A DNA stretch of 64,000 bases from Winogradskyella tangerina (GCF_003260205.1 NZ_QERF01000003.1:248001-312000); one strand, 5' to 3'. Positions 19,085 through 27,559 are shown, numbered from the stretch's first letter. Numbers and translations: made by a program. The notes: a model not told the origin generated them from the sequence alone.

Positions 19085-19684
19085 GTATTTCGAGCCGTCG
19101 TGCTTCCCTTTTTCCCAGCCGTGTTTACCTAAATATTGATCGGCACTCTCAACAGCACCGGTTTCAATATCGGTACCCATAGAATCGTTCCAACGGTTGA
19201 GATACCCGAAGAGTGAGATCACGCCCAGCATTTCAACAATCTCACCCTCGTCCCAATGTTCGTATAGGCGCTTCTTAATATCAGCATCGACTGCATTTGG
19301 TACCATTGAAGCAGCCAGGCTAAAGTCTAACGCAGCACGCTCCGCATCAGAAAAAGCAGGGTGCGTTTTATAATCCCAAATATTATCAAGTTGTTCTTGT
19401 TCAGCACCATAGCGTTCTGCCGCTCTAATAGCATGAGCTTGGCAATAACGACATCCGGTTGCGTTACTACTAACCCAAGCAATCATCCGCTTTAAGGCAG
19501 AAGTAACCCTTCCTTCATTGGCCATTACGGCTTTGTTCAAATTAATAAAGGCTTTACTTATGGCGGGTCTGCGCTGCATGGTTAATACTGAATTTGGACA
19601 AAACCCAAGGGTTTCGTTAAAAAATTCTGCTAATTCTTTGGTTTCCAGATCGTGCTCTGGAGATAATGGAGTTACTAAGGCCAT
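19082..19684 (-). CDS. carboxymuconolactone decarboxylase/AhpD-like protein
   Basis: 200 residues, all-helical CMD-family protein. The redox motif is visible as CRYCQAH (CxxC-xxH), as in AhpD-type alkylhydroperoxidases, preceded by RMIAWVSSNATG and followed by AAERYGAE. The C-terminal half (EGEIVEMLGVISLFGYLNRWNDSMGT) matches the peroxidase-related subgroup. It probably has peroxidase or disulfide-reductase activity in the cytoplasm; the electron donor is unknown. It is divergent from an OsmC gene, also a thiol-peroxidase-type family, which supports an oxidative-stress role. It has only 27 bp to the convergent UDG gene. Confidence 0.85.
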   Translation of the reverse strand: MALVTPLSPEHDLETKELAEFFNETLGFCPNSVLTMQRRPAISKAFINLNKAVMANEGRVTSALKRMIAWVSSNATGCRYCQAHAIRAAERYGAEQEQLDNIWDYKTHPAFSDAERAALDFSLAASMVPNAVDADIKKRLYEHWDEGEIVEMLGVISLFGYLNRWNDSMGTDIETGAVESADQYLGKHGWEKGKHDGSKY

Positions 19685-19704
19685 TTTATTATTTTAAAAG
19701 TTAG

Positions 19705-19717
19705 AAGTATTTAAAGT
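19705..19717 (-). promoter_or_regulatory. copy 1 of ACTTTAARTACTT motif (facing the AhpD-like gene)
   Basis: Minus-strand ACTTTAAATACTT, 21 bp before the AhpD-like start; it matches the two plus-strand copies before osmC at 12 of 13 positions. See findings. Confidence 0.35.
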
Positions 19718-19759
19718 TTATAAAGTTAATAAGTAAAAATGGATAACAGGTATTAAAGT

Positions 19760-19767
19760 TAAGTTTG
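19760..19767 (+). promoter_or_regulatory. candidate -7 element for the OsmC gene
   Basis: TAAGTTTG fits TAnnTTTG. The start point would be near 19774, leaving a ~48-nt leader that contains both forward ACTTTAAGTACTT copies. Confidence 0.35.
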
Positions 19768-19779
19768 TATTGACCGTGG

Positions 19780-19817
19780 ACTTTAAGTACTTTAGACACT
19801 CAAAACTTTAAGTACTT
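19780..19817 (+). promoter_or_regulatory. two direct copies of ACTTTAAGTACTT before osmC
   Basis: Identical 13-mers at 19780-19792 and 19805-19817, 25 bp apart; the second ends 4 nt before the OsmC ATG. They could be an operator pair or relics of a simple repeat. Confidence 0.4.
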
Positions 19818-19821
19818 ACAA

Positions 19822-20259
19822 ATGGCAGATAAGATCATTACACATTGGCAAGGAGGATTGACTTTTGAATCGGATAATCCAAGCGGAAAAAAGGTGATCA
19901 TGGACACTGATATTGAAGGGCAAGATGAACGTTATGGCTTGTCGCCAAAGGCTATGATGTTGTCATCTCTTGCAGGCTGCTCGGCTTTAGATGTGATTTC
20001 TATATTAGATAAAATGAATGAGGAAATTGACGATTTTAAGATTGAAGTTACCGGAGAACTCACCGATGAACATCCCAGATACTATCATTCCGTTGACGTA
20101 GAATATCACTTTTACGGATCGGAACTAAATAAGAAAAAATGCGAACGCGCTGTTAACCTATCTGTTGAAAAATATTGTGGTGTTATGGAAATGTTTAGAC
20201 GATTTGCTGAAGTAAAAACAAGTATTGTCTATCATATCGGCACCAAGCTAAACATTTAG
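19822..20259 (+). CDS. OsmC family protein
   Basis: 145 residues, the usual OsmC length. The family reduces organic hydroperoxides with a pair of cysteines: the first is in SSLAGCSALDVISIL (Cys ~53) and the second in VEKYCGVMEMFRR (Cys ~119). It is therefore likely catalytically complete. The next gene, recJ, begins 5 bp after the stop, so the two may share a transcript that continues to the MFS gene. Confidence 0.9.
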   Translation: MADKIITHWQGGLTFESDNPSGKKVIMDTDIEGQDERYGLSPKAMMLSSLAGCSALDVISILDKMNEEIDDFKIEVTGELTDEHPRYYHSVDVEYHFYGSELNKKKCERAVNLSVEKYCGVMEMFRRFAEVKTSIVYHIGTKLNI

Positions 20260-20264
20260 TTTAT

Positions 20265-21956
20265 ATGCGTTGGACTCTCAAGCCAAAACCAGAAAATTCA
20301 AAAGTAGAGACCTTAAAAAAGGAACTTCAGGTAGATGATATTGTTGCTACCTTGCTTGTGCAACGCGGTATTGAAACCTATGAAGCTGCTAAAACTTTTT
20401 TTAGACCAAGTTTTGATGATTTACATGATCCTTTCTTAATGAAAGATATGGACAAGGCAGTATCTCGAATTGAATTGGCCTTAAATCAAAATGAAAATAT
20501 TTTGGTTTATGGCGATTATGATGTTGATGGTACTACTGCTGTGGCGCTTATGTCTTCATATCTAAAAACAAGAACAGAAAACATTGCTACCTACATTCCC
20601 GATAGATATGATGAAGGTTATGGTGTGTCTTTCAAAGGTATTGATTTTGCGCACGACAATGATTTTACACTTATAATTGCTTTAGACTGTGGTATTAAGG
20701 CCATTGATAAGATCGCTTATGCTAAAGAAAAAGGCATCGATTTTATAATTTGTGATCATCACCGACCTGGTGATGAGTTACCAGATGCTGTGGCCGTTTT
20801 AGATCCTAAACGAGAAGACTGTAGCTATCCCTTTGATGAACTTTGTGGTTGTGGTGTAGGTTTTAAATTAATTACTGCTTTGGCCAGTAAACAAGGGCAT
20901 TCGGCCGAAGACCTAACAGAATATCTCGATTTGGTAGCGACGGCGATCGGCGCGGATATTGTTCCTATTATTGGGGAGAATAGAGCACTCGCATTTTTTG
21001 GATTGCAAGTCATAAATTCAAATCCTAGAGCAGGAATAAAAGCGATTATCGCTGAGGTAAAAAAAGAAGAATTAAACATAACTGATGTTGTTTTCATTAT
21101 AGCTCCGCGAATTAATGCGGCTGGAAGAATGAAACACGGCAATCATGCGGTTGCACTTTTAACCGAGAATGATTTAGATCTTGCTTCGAATTACGCCGTA
21201 GATATTGAGCAATTTAATTCAGATCGTAGAGAAGCAGATAAACAGATCACGGAAGAAGCACTCCTTCAAATTGAAAAAAATAAGGAGCAAGATCGCTTTA
21301 CTACCGTAGTTTATGACGAATCTTGGCATAAAGGCGTCATAGGAATTGTCGCTTCGCGCCTAACAGAAACCTATTACAGACCCACATTGGTATTTACGAA
21401 AAGTGGCGACAGGCTTGCGGCTTCTGCACGTTCAGTTAAAGGGTTTGATGTTTATAATGCACTTGGAGAATGTTCGGAATATATTGAACAGTTTGGCGGT
21501 CATAAATATGCCGCAGGATTAACTTTACTTCCGGAAAATTACGAGGCCTTTAAAGCGAAGTTTGAAGACGTCGTGAAAGCAACTATTGACCCAACATTGT
21601 TAACACCTGAATTGAATGTGGATATGGAGATCAATCTCAATCAGATTGACCATCGCTTATATCGAATTGTGCGGCAATTTGCACCCTTCGGACCTGGAAA
21701 TATGACACCTGTATTTATGACGCAAGGAGTTAAAGATACGGGTTGGGGTAAATGTGTTGGTGAAGATGATAAGCATTTACGGTTTACCGTTACTCAATCT
21801 TTTGACGATAAAATAGTTGCTATCGGTTTTGGATTAGGTGAAAAACTTGATCTGATAAAAGACCAACAACCATTTGATGTCGCCTATACCATTGATGAAA
21901 ATCACTGGAACGGTAATGTGAGTTTACAATTGAAAATTAAAGACCTTAAAGCATAG
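20265..21956 (+). CDS. recJ: single-stranded-DNA-specific exonuclease RecJ
   Basis: 563 residues, typical. RecJ degrades single-stranded DNA 5' to 3' in recombination and mismatch repair. The DHH phosphoesterase motifs are intact: YGDYDVDGTTAVALM (~85), IALDCGIKA, CDHHRPGDELP and RINAAGRMKHG, followed by DHHA1 with SARSVKGFDVYNAL and GGHKYAAGLT, and an OB-fold end (PFGPGNMTPVF). It is second in an osmC-recJ-MFS run. Confidence 0.96.
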   Translation: MRWTLKPKPENSKVETLKKELQVDDIVATLLVQRGIETYEAAKTFFRPSFDDLHDPFLMKDMDKAVSRIELALNQNENILVYGDYDVDGTTAVALMSSYLKTRTENIATYIPDRYDEGYGVSFKGIDFAHDNDFTLIIALDCGIKAIDKIAYAKEKGIDFIICDHHRPGDELPDAVAVLDPKREDCSYPFDELCGCGVGFKLITALASKQGHSAEDLTEYLDLVATAIGADIVPIIGENRALAFFGLQVINSNPRAGIKAIIAEVKKEELNITDVVFIIAPRINAAGRMKHGNHAVALLTENDLDLASNYAVDIEQFNSDRREADKQITEEALLQIEKNKEQDRFTTVVYDESWHKGVIGIVASRLTETYYRPTLVFTKSGDRLAASARSVKGFDVYNALGECSEYIEQFGGHKYAAGLTLLPENYEAFKAKFEDVVKATIDPTLLTPELNVDMEINLNQIDHRLYRIVRQFAPFGPGNMTPVFMTQGVKDTGWGKCVGEDDKHLRFTVTQSFDDKIVAIGFGLGEKLDLIKDQQPFDVAYTIDENHWNGNVSLQLKIKDLKA

Positions 21957-21960
21957 ATAA

Positions 21961-23235
21961 GTGGTAAAAAACGATCCATACGCGGCATTGCGATTTAAAG
22001 AATTCAACATTTTTTTGTTGTTGCGATTCGCGTTGGTGTTCGGTTGGTCCATGCAATTTGTAGTAATAGAGTGGCAGGTATACGCCCTTACCAATGACGA
22101 GCTTAGTTTAGGAATCATTGGCCTTTGCGAATTCTTACCGGCTTTTTTCTTGGCACCTTTTGCTGGGCATATTGTAGATAAAAAAGAAAAACGAAACCTC
22201 TTTACTCTTTGTATCACCTTATTTTCACTAATCAGTTTTGGACTGTTTTGGTTAACCTCTGAATCTGTGGAATCTACCTGGGATCAGAATGCTATTCTAT
22301 TCGGCATCTATGGATTGGTATTTTTTGGCGGTGTGTTACGTGCATTTTTTGGCCCCACAATTTTCTCATTGATCGCGCTTTTGGTACCAAAAGCTGTTTA
22401 CCCTAATGCGGCAACCTGGAGTAGCAGTACCTGGAAAGGAGCCAGCGTTTTTGGAGCACTTTGCGGTGGATTTTTAATTGCGTGGATTGGGGTACATTAT
22501 ACCCTTGGTTTTATTTTTCTATTGGTGATGATCGCCCTGTTATTAGTGCTTCAGATAAAAAAGAAACCTATACTAAATAAAGTTGCTAACGAATCCATTA
22601 AGGAAAGCCTGAAATCTGGGATTAAATTTGTGTTCAATGACAAGGTCATCTTAGGCGCACTTACTTTGGATATGATCGCAGTTCTGTTTGGTGGCGCAGT
22701 AGCCATTTTTGCAGTGTTTGCTAAAGATATTTTAGATGCTGGCCCGAAAGGTTTCGGGATTTTAAATGCAGCCTTGTCTTCAGGAAGTATTATTACCATG
22801 TTGGCCACGACTTACATTCCGATTACCAAGAATACCGGAAAGAAATTATTGGTTTCCGTTTTTGGGTTTGGAATTTGTATGATCATCTTTGGCGCCTCAA
22901 AAATAATGTGGCTAAGCGTTATTGCCTTATTCTGTTCAGGTGTATTTGATGGCATTTCTATGGTGGTACGTCAGACCATCTTACAATTAAAAACACCAGA
23001 TGAAATGCGTGGACGTGTAGGTGCTGTAAATTCTATGTTTGTTGGGTCTTCTAATGAATTAGGCGCTCTTGAAAGTGGTATTGCAGCTAAGATCTTTGGT
23101 GCGCCTTTGGCGGTAGTACTAGGCGGTTCGGTAACGCTTCTTACAGTAATAGTTATGAGTTTGAAGAATAAACCACTGCGCGAATTAGATTTACAAGAGG
23201 ATATTGAGAATCATTATGAGGAGGTGAAAAACTAA
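21961..23235 (+). CDS. MFS transporter (enterobactin-exporter-like)
   Basis: 424 residues with about 12 hydrophobic segments. The motif-A-like loop is GHIVDKKEKRNLF, and the second half has a matching MRGRVGAVNSMFVGSSNELGALESG segment seen in EntS-like members. The start is a GTG at 21961, 4 bp after the recJ stop; homologous-looking proteins begin with exactly this NDPYAALRFKEFNIFLLLRF segment. Substrate unknown. The gene converges with lpxH (4-bp overlap). Confidence 0.88.
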   Translation: MVKNDPYAALRFKEFNIFLLLRFALVFGWSMQFVVIEWQVYALTNDELSLGIIGLCEFLPAFFLAPFAGHIVDKKEKRNLFTLCITLFSLISFGLFWLTSESVESTWDQNAILFGIYGLVFFGGVLRAFFGPTIFSLIALLVPKAVYPNAATWSSSTWKGASVFGALCGGFLIAWIGVHYTLGFIFLLVMIALLLVLQIKKKPILNKVANESIKESLKSGIKFVFNDKVILGALTLDMIAVLFGGAVAIFAVFAKDILDAGPKGFGILNAALSSGSIITMLATTYIPITKNTGKKLLVSVFGFGICMIIFGASKIMWLSVIALFCSGVFDGISMVVRQTILQLKTPDEMRGRVGAVNSMFVGSSNELGALESGIAAKIFGAPLAVVLGGSVTLLTVIVMSLKNKPLRELDLQEDIENHYEEVKN

Positions 23236-24002
23236 TACTTCTTAAGTTCGAAGGTTTCACCATCAAAAACACCGTAGGTATAATAAGAGATCCAATCGCC
23301 AAGATTGAAATACCTTGAGCTGTCGTTAAGTTGAATTTCTAAAGGTAAATGACGGTGACCAAACACGAAGTAATCGCGGTGTTTTTCTTCAAGTTTACGC
23401 TTGCTGTATTGGGCCAACCATTCATTGTCTTCCCCTAAGAATTTAGCATCATCATCACCAGAAATCAGTTTGTTTTTCACTGATAAATACTGGGCTATTT
23501 TCATACCAACATCAGGATGCAGCCAACGAAATAGCCATTTAAAGAAGGGATTGGTGAAGACTTTTTTCATGCGTTTGTAACCCTTATCTCCTGGTCCTAA
23601 ACCATCACCATGGCCAATAAAAAAAGAGGTTTTATTAAGTATGAAATCTTGTGGTTTGTGATATACAGGGATACCGAGTTCATCTTCAAAATAACCATTC
23701 ATCCATAAATCATGGTTACCTACAAAATAATAGATTGGAATACCAGAATCACTGATTTCCGCGAGTTTACCAAGGGTTCTTGTGAAACCTTTTGGAACTA
23801 CGGTTTTATATTCAAACCAAAAATCGAATAAATCGCCGATTAGAAAAATGGCTGCAGCATCGTGCTTTATCTCATCTAACCAAGCAACAAATTTCTTTTC
23901 GCGCGGTCTTGAAGCTTCCATAGTAGGAGCGCCAAGATGATTATCTGAGGCGAAATAAATCTTTTTACCTTCGGGAATTTGTATGTTATGATCTTTATTC
24001 AT
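23232..24002 (-). CDS. lpxH: UDP-2,3-diacylglucosamine diphosphatase
   Basis: 256 residues. It hydrolyses UDP-2,3-diacylglucosamine to lipid X in lipid A synthesis at the inner face of the inner membrane. Calcineurin-type metal motifs are in order: FASDNHLGAP, IGDLFDFWFEY, VGNHDLWM, GHGDGLGPGD and FGHRHLPL. It is slightly longer than the E. coli enzyme, as in other Bacteroidota. I start at ATG 24000-24002 rather than an upstream codon at 24026, because the shorter form overlaps the queD stop by only 8 nt. Confidence 0.92.
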   Translation of the reverse strand: MNKDHNIQIPEGKKIYFASDNHLGAPTMEASRPREKKFVAWLDEIKHDAAAIFLIGDLFDFWFEYKTVVPKGFTRTLGKLAEISDSGIPIYYFVGNHDLWMNGYFEDELGIPVYHKPQDFILNKTSFFIGHGDGLGPGDKGYKRMKKVFTNPFFKWLFRWLHPDVGMKIAQYLSVKNKLISGDDDAKFLGEDNEWLAQYSKRKLEEKHRDYFVFGHRHLPLEIQLNDSSRYFNLGDWISYYTYGVFDGETFELKKY

Positions 24003-24447
24003 TATCAGAAGCATACCACTCCGCAAAGCTCGTAGCTGTTTCTTGAAGTTTTAAAGAATGAAGTGTTATGTTTTCAGGTAATTGTTTTTTGATTTTTTCA
24101 GCAAAATCGATGACCATCATTTCGCTAGTTGGCTGATAATCAACTAACAAGACGTTATGACCTCTTTTTTCTAGTTCTTTCGCCAATTCAACATGAGGTG
24201 TATTCTTATTAAATACTGTAGCATGATCAAACACATCAACTATTTCGCTTTTTACAATTGATTTCAAATCACCAAAATCGATGACCATACCATACTTCAC
24301 ATTTGAAGTATCTGTAATAGGAACACCAATGACAGTGACATCTAAGCGATAGCTATGTCCATGCACATTTTTACACTTCCCGTCATAACCGTAAAGTGCG
24401 TGACCTGTTTCAAAAGAAAACTGTTTTGTTATTCTTATATTGCTCAT
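23995..24447 (-). CDS. queD: 6-carboxy-5,6,7,8-tetrahydropterin synthase (PTPS family)
   Basis: 150 residues. It converts dihydroneopterin triphosphate to 6-carboxytetrahydropterin in queuosine/7-deazaguanine synthesis. Zinc ligands His16, His29 and His31 (VHGHS) and catalytic Cys25 (CKNVHGH) are present, with FDHATVFN and the C-terminal LQET Glu also conserved. No other queuosine genes are nearby. Its ATG overlaps the TAA of a 25-codon ORF upstream (TAATG), and its stop lies inside the start of lpxH. Confidence 0.93.
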   Translation of the reverse strand: MSNIRITKQFSFETGHALYGYDGKCKNVHGHSYRLDVTVIGVPITDTSNVKYGMVIDFGDLKSIVKSEIVDVFDHATVFNKNTPHVELAKELEKRGHNVLLVDYQPTSEMMVIDFAEKIKKQLPENITLHSLKLQETATSFAEWYASDNE

Positions 24448-24524
24448 TAACGTCCTCTGTTTCTATTATAAAAGTAGATGATAATAAGTACAATTGCTAA
24501 TATTAGAAATAGTCTACTCCCCAC
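24447..24524 (-). CDS. micro-gene: 25-residue single-TM peptide
   Basis: A GTG at 24522-24524 opens a frame reading (M)GSRLFLILAIVLIIIYFYNR... and ending with a basic tail NRNRGR; the TAA at 24447-24449 shares a base with the queD ATG. The residues ~4-19 form one strong transmembrane helix with a positive end, as in real small membrane proteins. One base separates its GTG from the stop of the 59-codon gene upstream. The spacing on both sides argues for translational coupling. No family is recognised and no homologue was searched, so the call stays tentative. Confidence 0.5.
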   Translation of the reverse strand: MGSRLFLILAIVLIIIYFYNRNRGR

Positions 24525-24525
24525 T

Positions 24526-24705
24526 TTAATCGTCGTTTAATCGTTTTTTATTGTATCTGTAAATCGCATAAGCTATGAGTACTAACACTACGAAGGGTAA
24601 TATTTGACCAATAAAGACCCCAATAGCATAGCTGTCATCGGGGGCGTCCTTTAGTTTTTGATCGATATCAACGTCCTGAATTAGGTATATAAATGCTCGT
24701 AACAA
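24526..24705 (-). CDS. small gene: 59-residue single-TM protein
   Basis: From a TTG at 24703-24705 the frame reads LRAFIYLIQDVDIDQKLKD, then APDDSYAIGVFIGQ, then a TM segment (ILPFVVLVLIAYAIYRY) and the tail NKKRLNDD, ending with TAA at 24526-24528. No ATG is available in frame. The amphipathic N-terminus, one TM helix and a positive C-terminal flank look protein-like, and the Asp-Ala-Pro-Asp-Asp-Ser-Tyr phrase reminds me of short flavobacterial hypotheticals, though I cannot name a family. It lies 33 bp after the MATE stop. With the micro-gene it fills the 291 bp between the MATE and queD genes. Confidence 0.55.
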   Translation of the reverse strand: MLRAFIYLIQDVDIDQKLKDAPDDSYAIGVFIGQILPFVVLVLIAYAIYRYNKKRLNDD

Positions 24706-24738
24706 GGCTTATAGCGTTATTTGGAATTTTCGCCAAAT

Positions 24739-26076
24739 TTAAGCGTTTTGCGCAAGTGATTTAAATGTTTTTCTGAATTTTATGATTAATGGTAGTCCTC
24801 TGGCTACGATCCAAAGTGTAAATGCTGTAAAAATACCATACAGTTTAAAGTCTAAATGATCGGTATAAAAGATCACAGGTATGAAAACTAATAAGGTTGA
24901 AAACAAGAGTACATTTCTTAAATATTGCATCTTGCCGAGGCCTTTAAATACACCGTCAAAGATGAAGGCCAATGCACATAAAGGTTGCATAGCTAGAATA
25001 ATCCAAAAGACTTTGTAGAACTCATCTAGCACAGCTTTATCGTCGGTAAATATACTTCCAATAGGGAAATAGAGTAGTGCGCCAATGCTTCCAATGACAA
25101 GCCCTACCACAACGCCATATTTAATAAGTTTATTACTCAAGTTGATTAGGCTTTTATAGTCCTTGGCACCGAATAGTTTTCCTGATAAAATATTACCAGC
25201 ACTAGCGTAACCATCAATTAAGAAGGCACCCAAAAACCATAGGTTAATGGCAATGGTGTAAGCGGCAATGTAGGTTGTACCATATTTTGTAGCAAAACTA
25301 GTTCCGAAGTATAAAGCTACATTGAGGGCAATAGTTCTTATAAATAAATTGACGATCATTAAAATGAAACGTTTAATTTCAGGATTAAAAGGAAACTTAA
25401 CCAGCAGTGGAATGTCTGTCTTTTTAAGGATATAATAAACCGACAATAACGCCATGATTATTTGCGCAATTACACTGGCATAGGCAGCACCTTTAATATG
25501 CATAGCGGGAATAAATCCTTCAATTCCATAAACCAAGATAATATCGAGAATGATATTGGCAACAGCTCCTGAAATAGCAATCAGCATGGGGTGATATGTA
25601 TTTTGAAGTCCTCTGAAGGTACCAAAAACGGCTATAGTAAATAAGGTGAACGGAAATCCGAATACTCGAATCTGATAATAGTCTATACTGTAGTTTAGAA
25701 TGAGGTCTGATGCATTATATAGTTTGAAAATCTGTGCTGAAAAGGGATAGGTCGCCAGAATGATCAGAATACTCAATGACGTTATAATAAACATTGCCTG
25801 CGCCGGAAGGTTTTTCACTTCACTCAGTTTATCTGCGCCTAAATATTGAGATACGATTGATGAAATAGCACTTCGCGTTTGCCCCAAAACCCAAATTAGC
25901 ATGGAGAGAAATGTTGTAACAATTCCAACGGCGGCAAGAGACTCGGTAGCATCTAAATCCATATTACCAATGATAGCCGCATCTGTCAACGAAAGAATAG
26001 GCTCAGACACACCAGAAATCAATGCTGGTATGGCGAGTTTGTTGATCTGTTTTAGGCTTATGTTGGTTGTGCTCAA
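24739..26076 (-). CDS. MATE family efflux transporter
   Basis: About 445 residues with 12 hydrophobic segments in two homologous halves. NKLAIPALISGVSEPILSLTDAAIIGN is the usual MATE beginning. It should be a cation-coupled multidrug or metabolite exporter (DinF/NorM group). The likely start is a TTG at 26074-26076 that overlaps the GNAT stop as TTGA; another TTG at 26094 would add six residues. No ATG is available. It heads a tight run toward the two micro-genes, queD and lpxH. Confidence 0.9.
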   Translation of the reverse strand: MSTTNISLKQINKLAIPALISGVSEPILSLTDAAIIGNMDLDATESLAAVGIVTTFLSMLIWVLGQTRSAISSIVSQYLGADKLSEVKNLPAQAMFIITSLSILIILATYPFSAQIFKLYNASDLILNYSIDYYQIRVFGFPFTLFTIAVFGTFRGLQNTYHPMLIAISGAVANIILDIILVYGIEGFIPAMHIKGAAYASVIAQIIMALLSVYYILKKTDIPLLVKFPFNPEIKRFILMIVNLFIRTIALNVALYFGTSFATKYGTTYIAAYTIAINLWFLGAFLIDGYASAGNILSGKLFGAKDYKSLINLSNKLIKYGVVVGLVIGSIGALLYFPIGSIFTDDKAVLDEFYKVFWIILAMQPLCALAFIFDGVFKGLGKMQYLRNVLLFSTLLVFIPVIFYTDHLDFKLYGIFTAFTLWIVARGLPLIIKFRKTFKSLAQNA

Positions 26077-26573
26077 AGTACTAATTCGTAACAATGAAAG
26101 GGATATTCGCTTTGCTTCGGAAAATAAATATCACCTAATCGTTTATAGCCGCGAAGTTCGTAAAACTTTTGATTTCTTTTGTTCTGAGAAAAGGTATCTA
26201 ATCTTATGGAGCTATAGCTATTATCAATAGCGAATTTCTCGGCAAAATCCATCATTTTCTGTGCATAACCTTGTCCTTGAAGTTCTGGGTGTACTGCTAA
26301 ACGGTGGATATAGAGGTTGTTTTCGGTTTTTGTGAGCCACTCAATAGGGTAGTATTCTTCGTCCATTAAAGACGAGATGACCACAGTGCCTTTAATCTGT
26401 CCGTTGAGTTCTAAAACATAAAGTTCATTTCGATTCACATCTTGCTCGAAAGCATTGGGATTAGGATAATGTTCATTCCACTGATAGATGCCTTTAGCGA
26501 TCATTGCCTTAGCACAAGCCTTGGTTAATTGCATTATAGATTTTATATCCTCTAAATTCCCTTTACGAATCAT
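26073..26573 (-). CDS. GNAT family N-acetyltransferase
   Basis: 166 residues, normal for a single GNAT domain. The acetyl-CoA binding loop is the stretch IHRLAVHPELQGQGYAQKMM (motif A with QGQGYA), followed by SIRLDTFSQNKRNQKFYELRGYKRLG. The acceptor is unknown. I start at the ATG at 26571-26573 (MIRKGNLEDIKSIMQL), because a longer frame to 26642 would run through the divergent USP gene's start. It overlaps the MATE gene by 4 nt. Confidence 0.88.
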   Translation of the reverse strand: MIRKGNLEDIKSIMQLTKACAKAMIAKGIYQWNEHYPNPNAFEQDVNRNELYVLELNGQIKGTVVISSLMDEEYYPIEWLTKTENNLYIHRLAVHPELQGQGYAQKMMDFAEKFAIDNSYSSIRLDTFSQNKRNQKFYELRGYKRLGDIYFPKQSEYPFHCYELVL

Positions 26574-26582
26574 TAAAATATG

Positions 26583-26590
26583 TACTTTTG
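26583..26590 (+). promoter_or_regulatory. candidate -7 element for the Usp gene
   Basis: TACTTTTG matches TAnnTTTG, 17 bp before the ATG; there is no good TTTG at the -33 position. Confidence 0.4.
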
Positions 26591-26607
26591 TGTTAAATTT
26601 CTTAGAG

Positions 26608-27405
26608 ATGAAAACTATCTTAGTTCCTGTTGGGTCATCCAAAAATGCACAGTCGCATTTACAATATGCTGTTGATTTTGCAAAAGCTTTTGGTGCAAAA
26701 TTATATGTGATTCAAATATATAATGTTTATACCAAAGCAGGAACTATGATCAAGGTTGATCATATCATTGAGCGCGAATCTATGGCGTTCTTAGAATCTC
26801 ATATAGCTTCCGTTGACACTAAAGATGTTGAGGTCATAGCCAAAACATTTAAAGGCAAATTAGTAGATACCATTGATAAAGTCTGTGATGCACTTAATGT
26901 GGATCTTATCATTTTAGAACCGCGCACTAATTCTATTAAGGATGAAGTTTACTTAGGAAAGACTTCAGGTAAAATTGTGAAGCGTACACAAATACCGGCG
27001 TTAATTGTACCTGAGGGCTATGTGTATAAGCCAATCGTGAAGATACTTTTAGCTGTGAAATCGGCCGTAATTAGAAAAGAAGGCGTTTTGAAACCATTGC
27101 TAAGCATTAAGGACAAGTTTAAAGCTGTATTGAATATTTTGTTGGTAAAAACCCCATATCATAATTCAGGAGATTTTGGACTAAATGATGAACTGCAAAG
27201 TATAATCACTAATACGACGATGGCTGAGAGTCCGACGACCTTTCAAGCGGTTTTAGAGCATTACAAAAATCATAGTCCGGATCTATTGTGTGTGGTGCGA
27301 CGTCATCGCGGTTTCTTCTCAAAGTTATGGGAGGATGATATCATTTTAAAGAAAGATTTTCACAGCTCTAACATTCCGGTTTTGGTGTTGAGTGGCCTGA
27401 AATAA
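26608..27405 (+). CDS. universal stress protein, tandem UspA domains
   Basis: 265 residues. The first UspA domain begins MKTILVPVGSSKNAQSHLQYAVDFAKAFGAKLYVIQIY and ends near a nucleotide-loop-like segment GKTSGKIVKRTQIPALIVPEG. A second, degenerate domain covers ~140-265 and ends IPVLVLSGLK. Tandem Usp proteins of this size are common in Bacteroidota, with roles in stress survival. I start at ATG 26608 because the upstream 40 codons would lie antisense in the GNAT gene. A perfect TAnnTTTG (TACTTTTG) is at 26583-26590 in the 34-bp spacer. Confidence 0.87.
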   Translation: MKTILVPVGSSKNAQSHLQYAVDFAKAFGAKLYVIQIYNVYTKAGTMIKVDHIIERESMAFLESHIASVDTKDVEVIAKTFKGKLVDTIDKVCDALNVDLIILEPRTNSIKDEVYLGKTSGKIVKRTQIPALIVPEGYVYKPIVKILLAVKSAVIRKEGVLKPLLSIKDKFKAVLNILLVKTPYHNSGDFGLNDELQSIITNTTMAESPTTFQAVLEHYKNHSPDLLCVVRRHRGFFSKLWEDDIILKKDFHSSNIPVLVLSGLK

Positions 27406-27431
27406 TTTACTACATTAGCCAACCTTATAAA

Positions 27432-27442
27432 GGGGCATTAGC
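27432..27442 (+). repeat. 11-bp copy of the tRNA-Ala 5' end
   Basis: GGGGCATTAGC repeats the first 11 bases of the tRNA-Ala gene 54 bp upstream of it. Beyond these bases the similarity stops. Confidence 0.4.
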
Positions 27443-27485
27443 CCGCCTGAACGAATGCATTTAGGATTAAGTTGAAAATATAAAT

Positions 27486-27559
27486 GGGGCATTAGCTCAG
27501 CTGGCTAGAGCGCTACGCTGGCAGCGTAGAGGTCATCGGTTCGACTCCGATATGCTCCA
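27486..27559 (+). tRNA. tRNA-Ala (anticodon GGC)
   Basis: A 74-nt cloverleaf can be drawn by eye. The acceptor stem GGGGCAT pairs with ATGCTCC and includes G3:U70, the alanine identity pair. The D arm contains GCTCAGCTGGCTAGAGC, the anticodon arm is CTACG-CTGGCAG-CGTAG with anticodon GGC, and the T loop is GGTTCGACTCC. The CCA end is not encoded in full (ACA follows the stem). A strong terminator follows 11 bp later. Confidence 0.97.

Noticed and set aside
26488..26607. Upstream extension of the universal stress protein
   Set aside because: It is antisense to the GNAT gene and the Usp fold begins exactly at the ATG at 26608.
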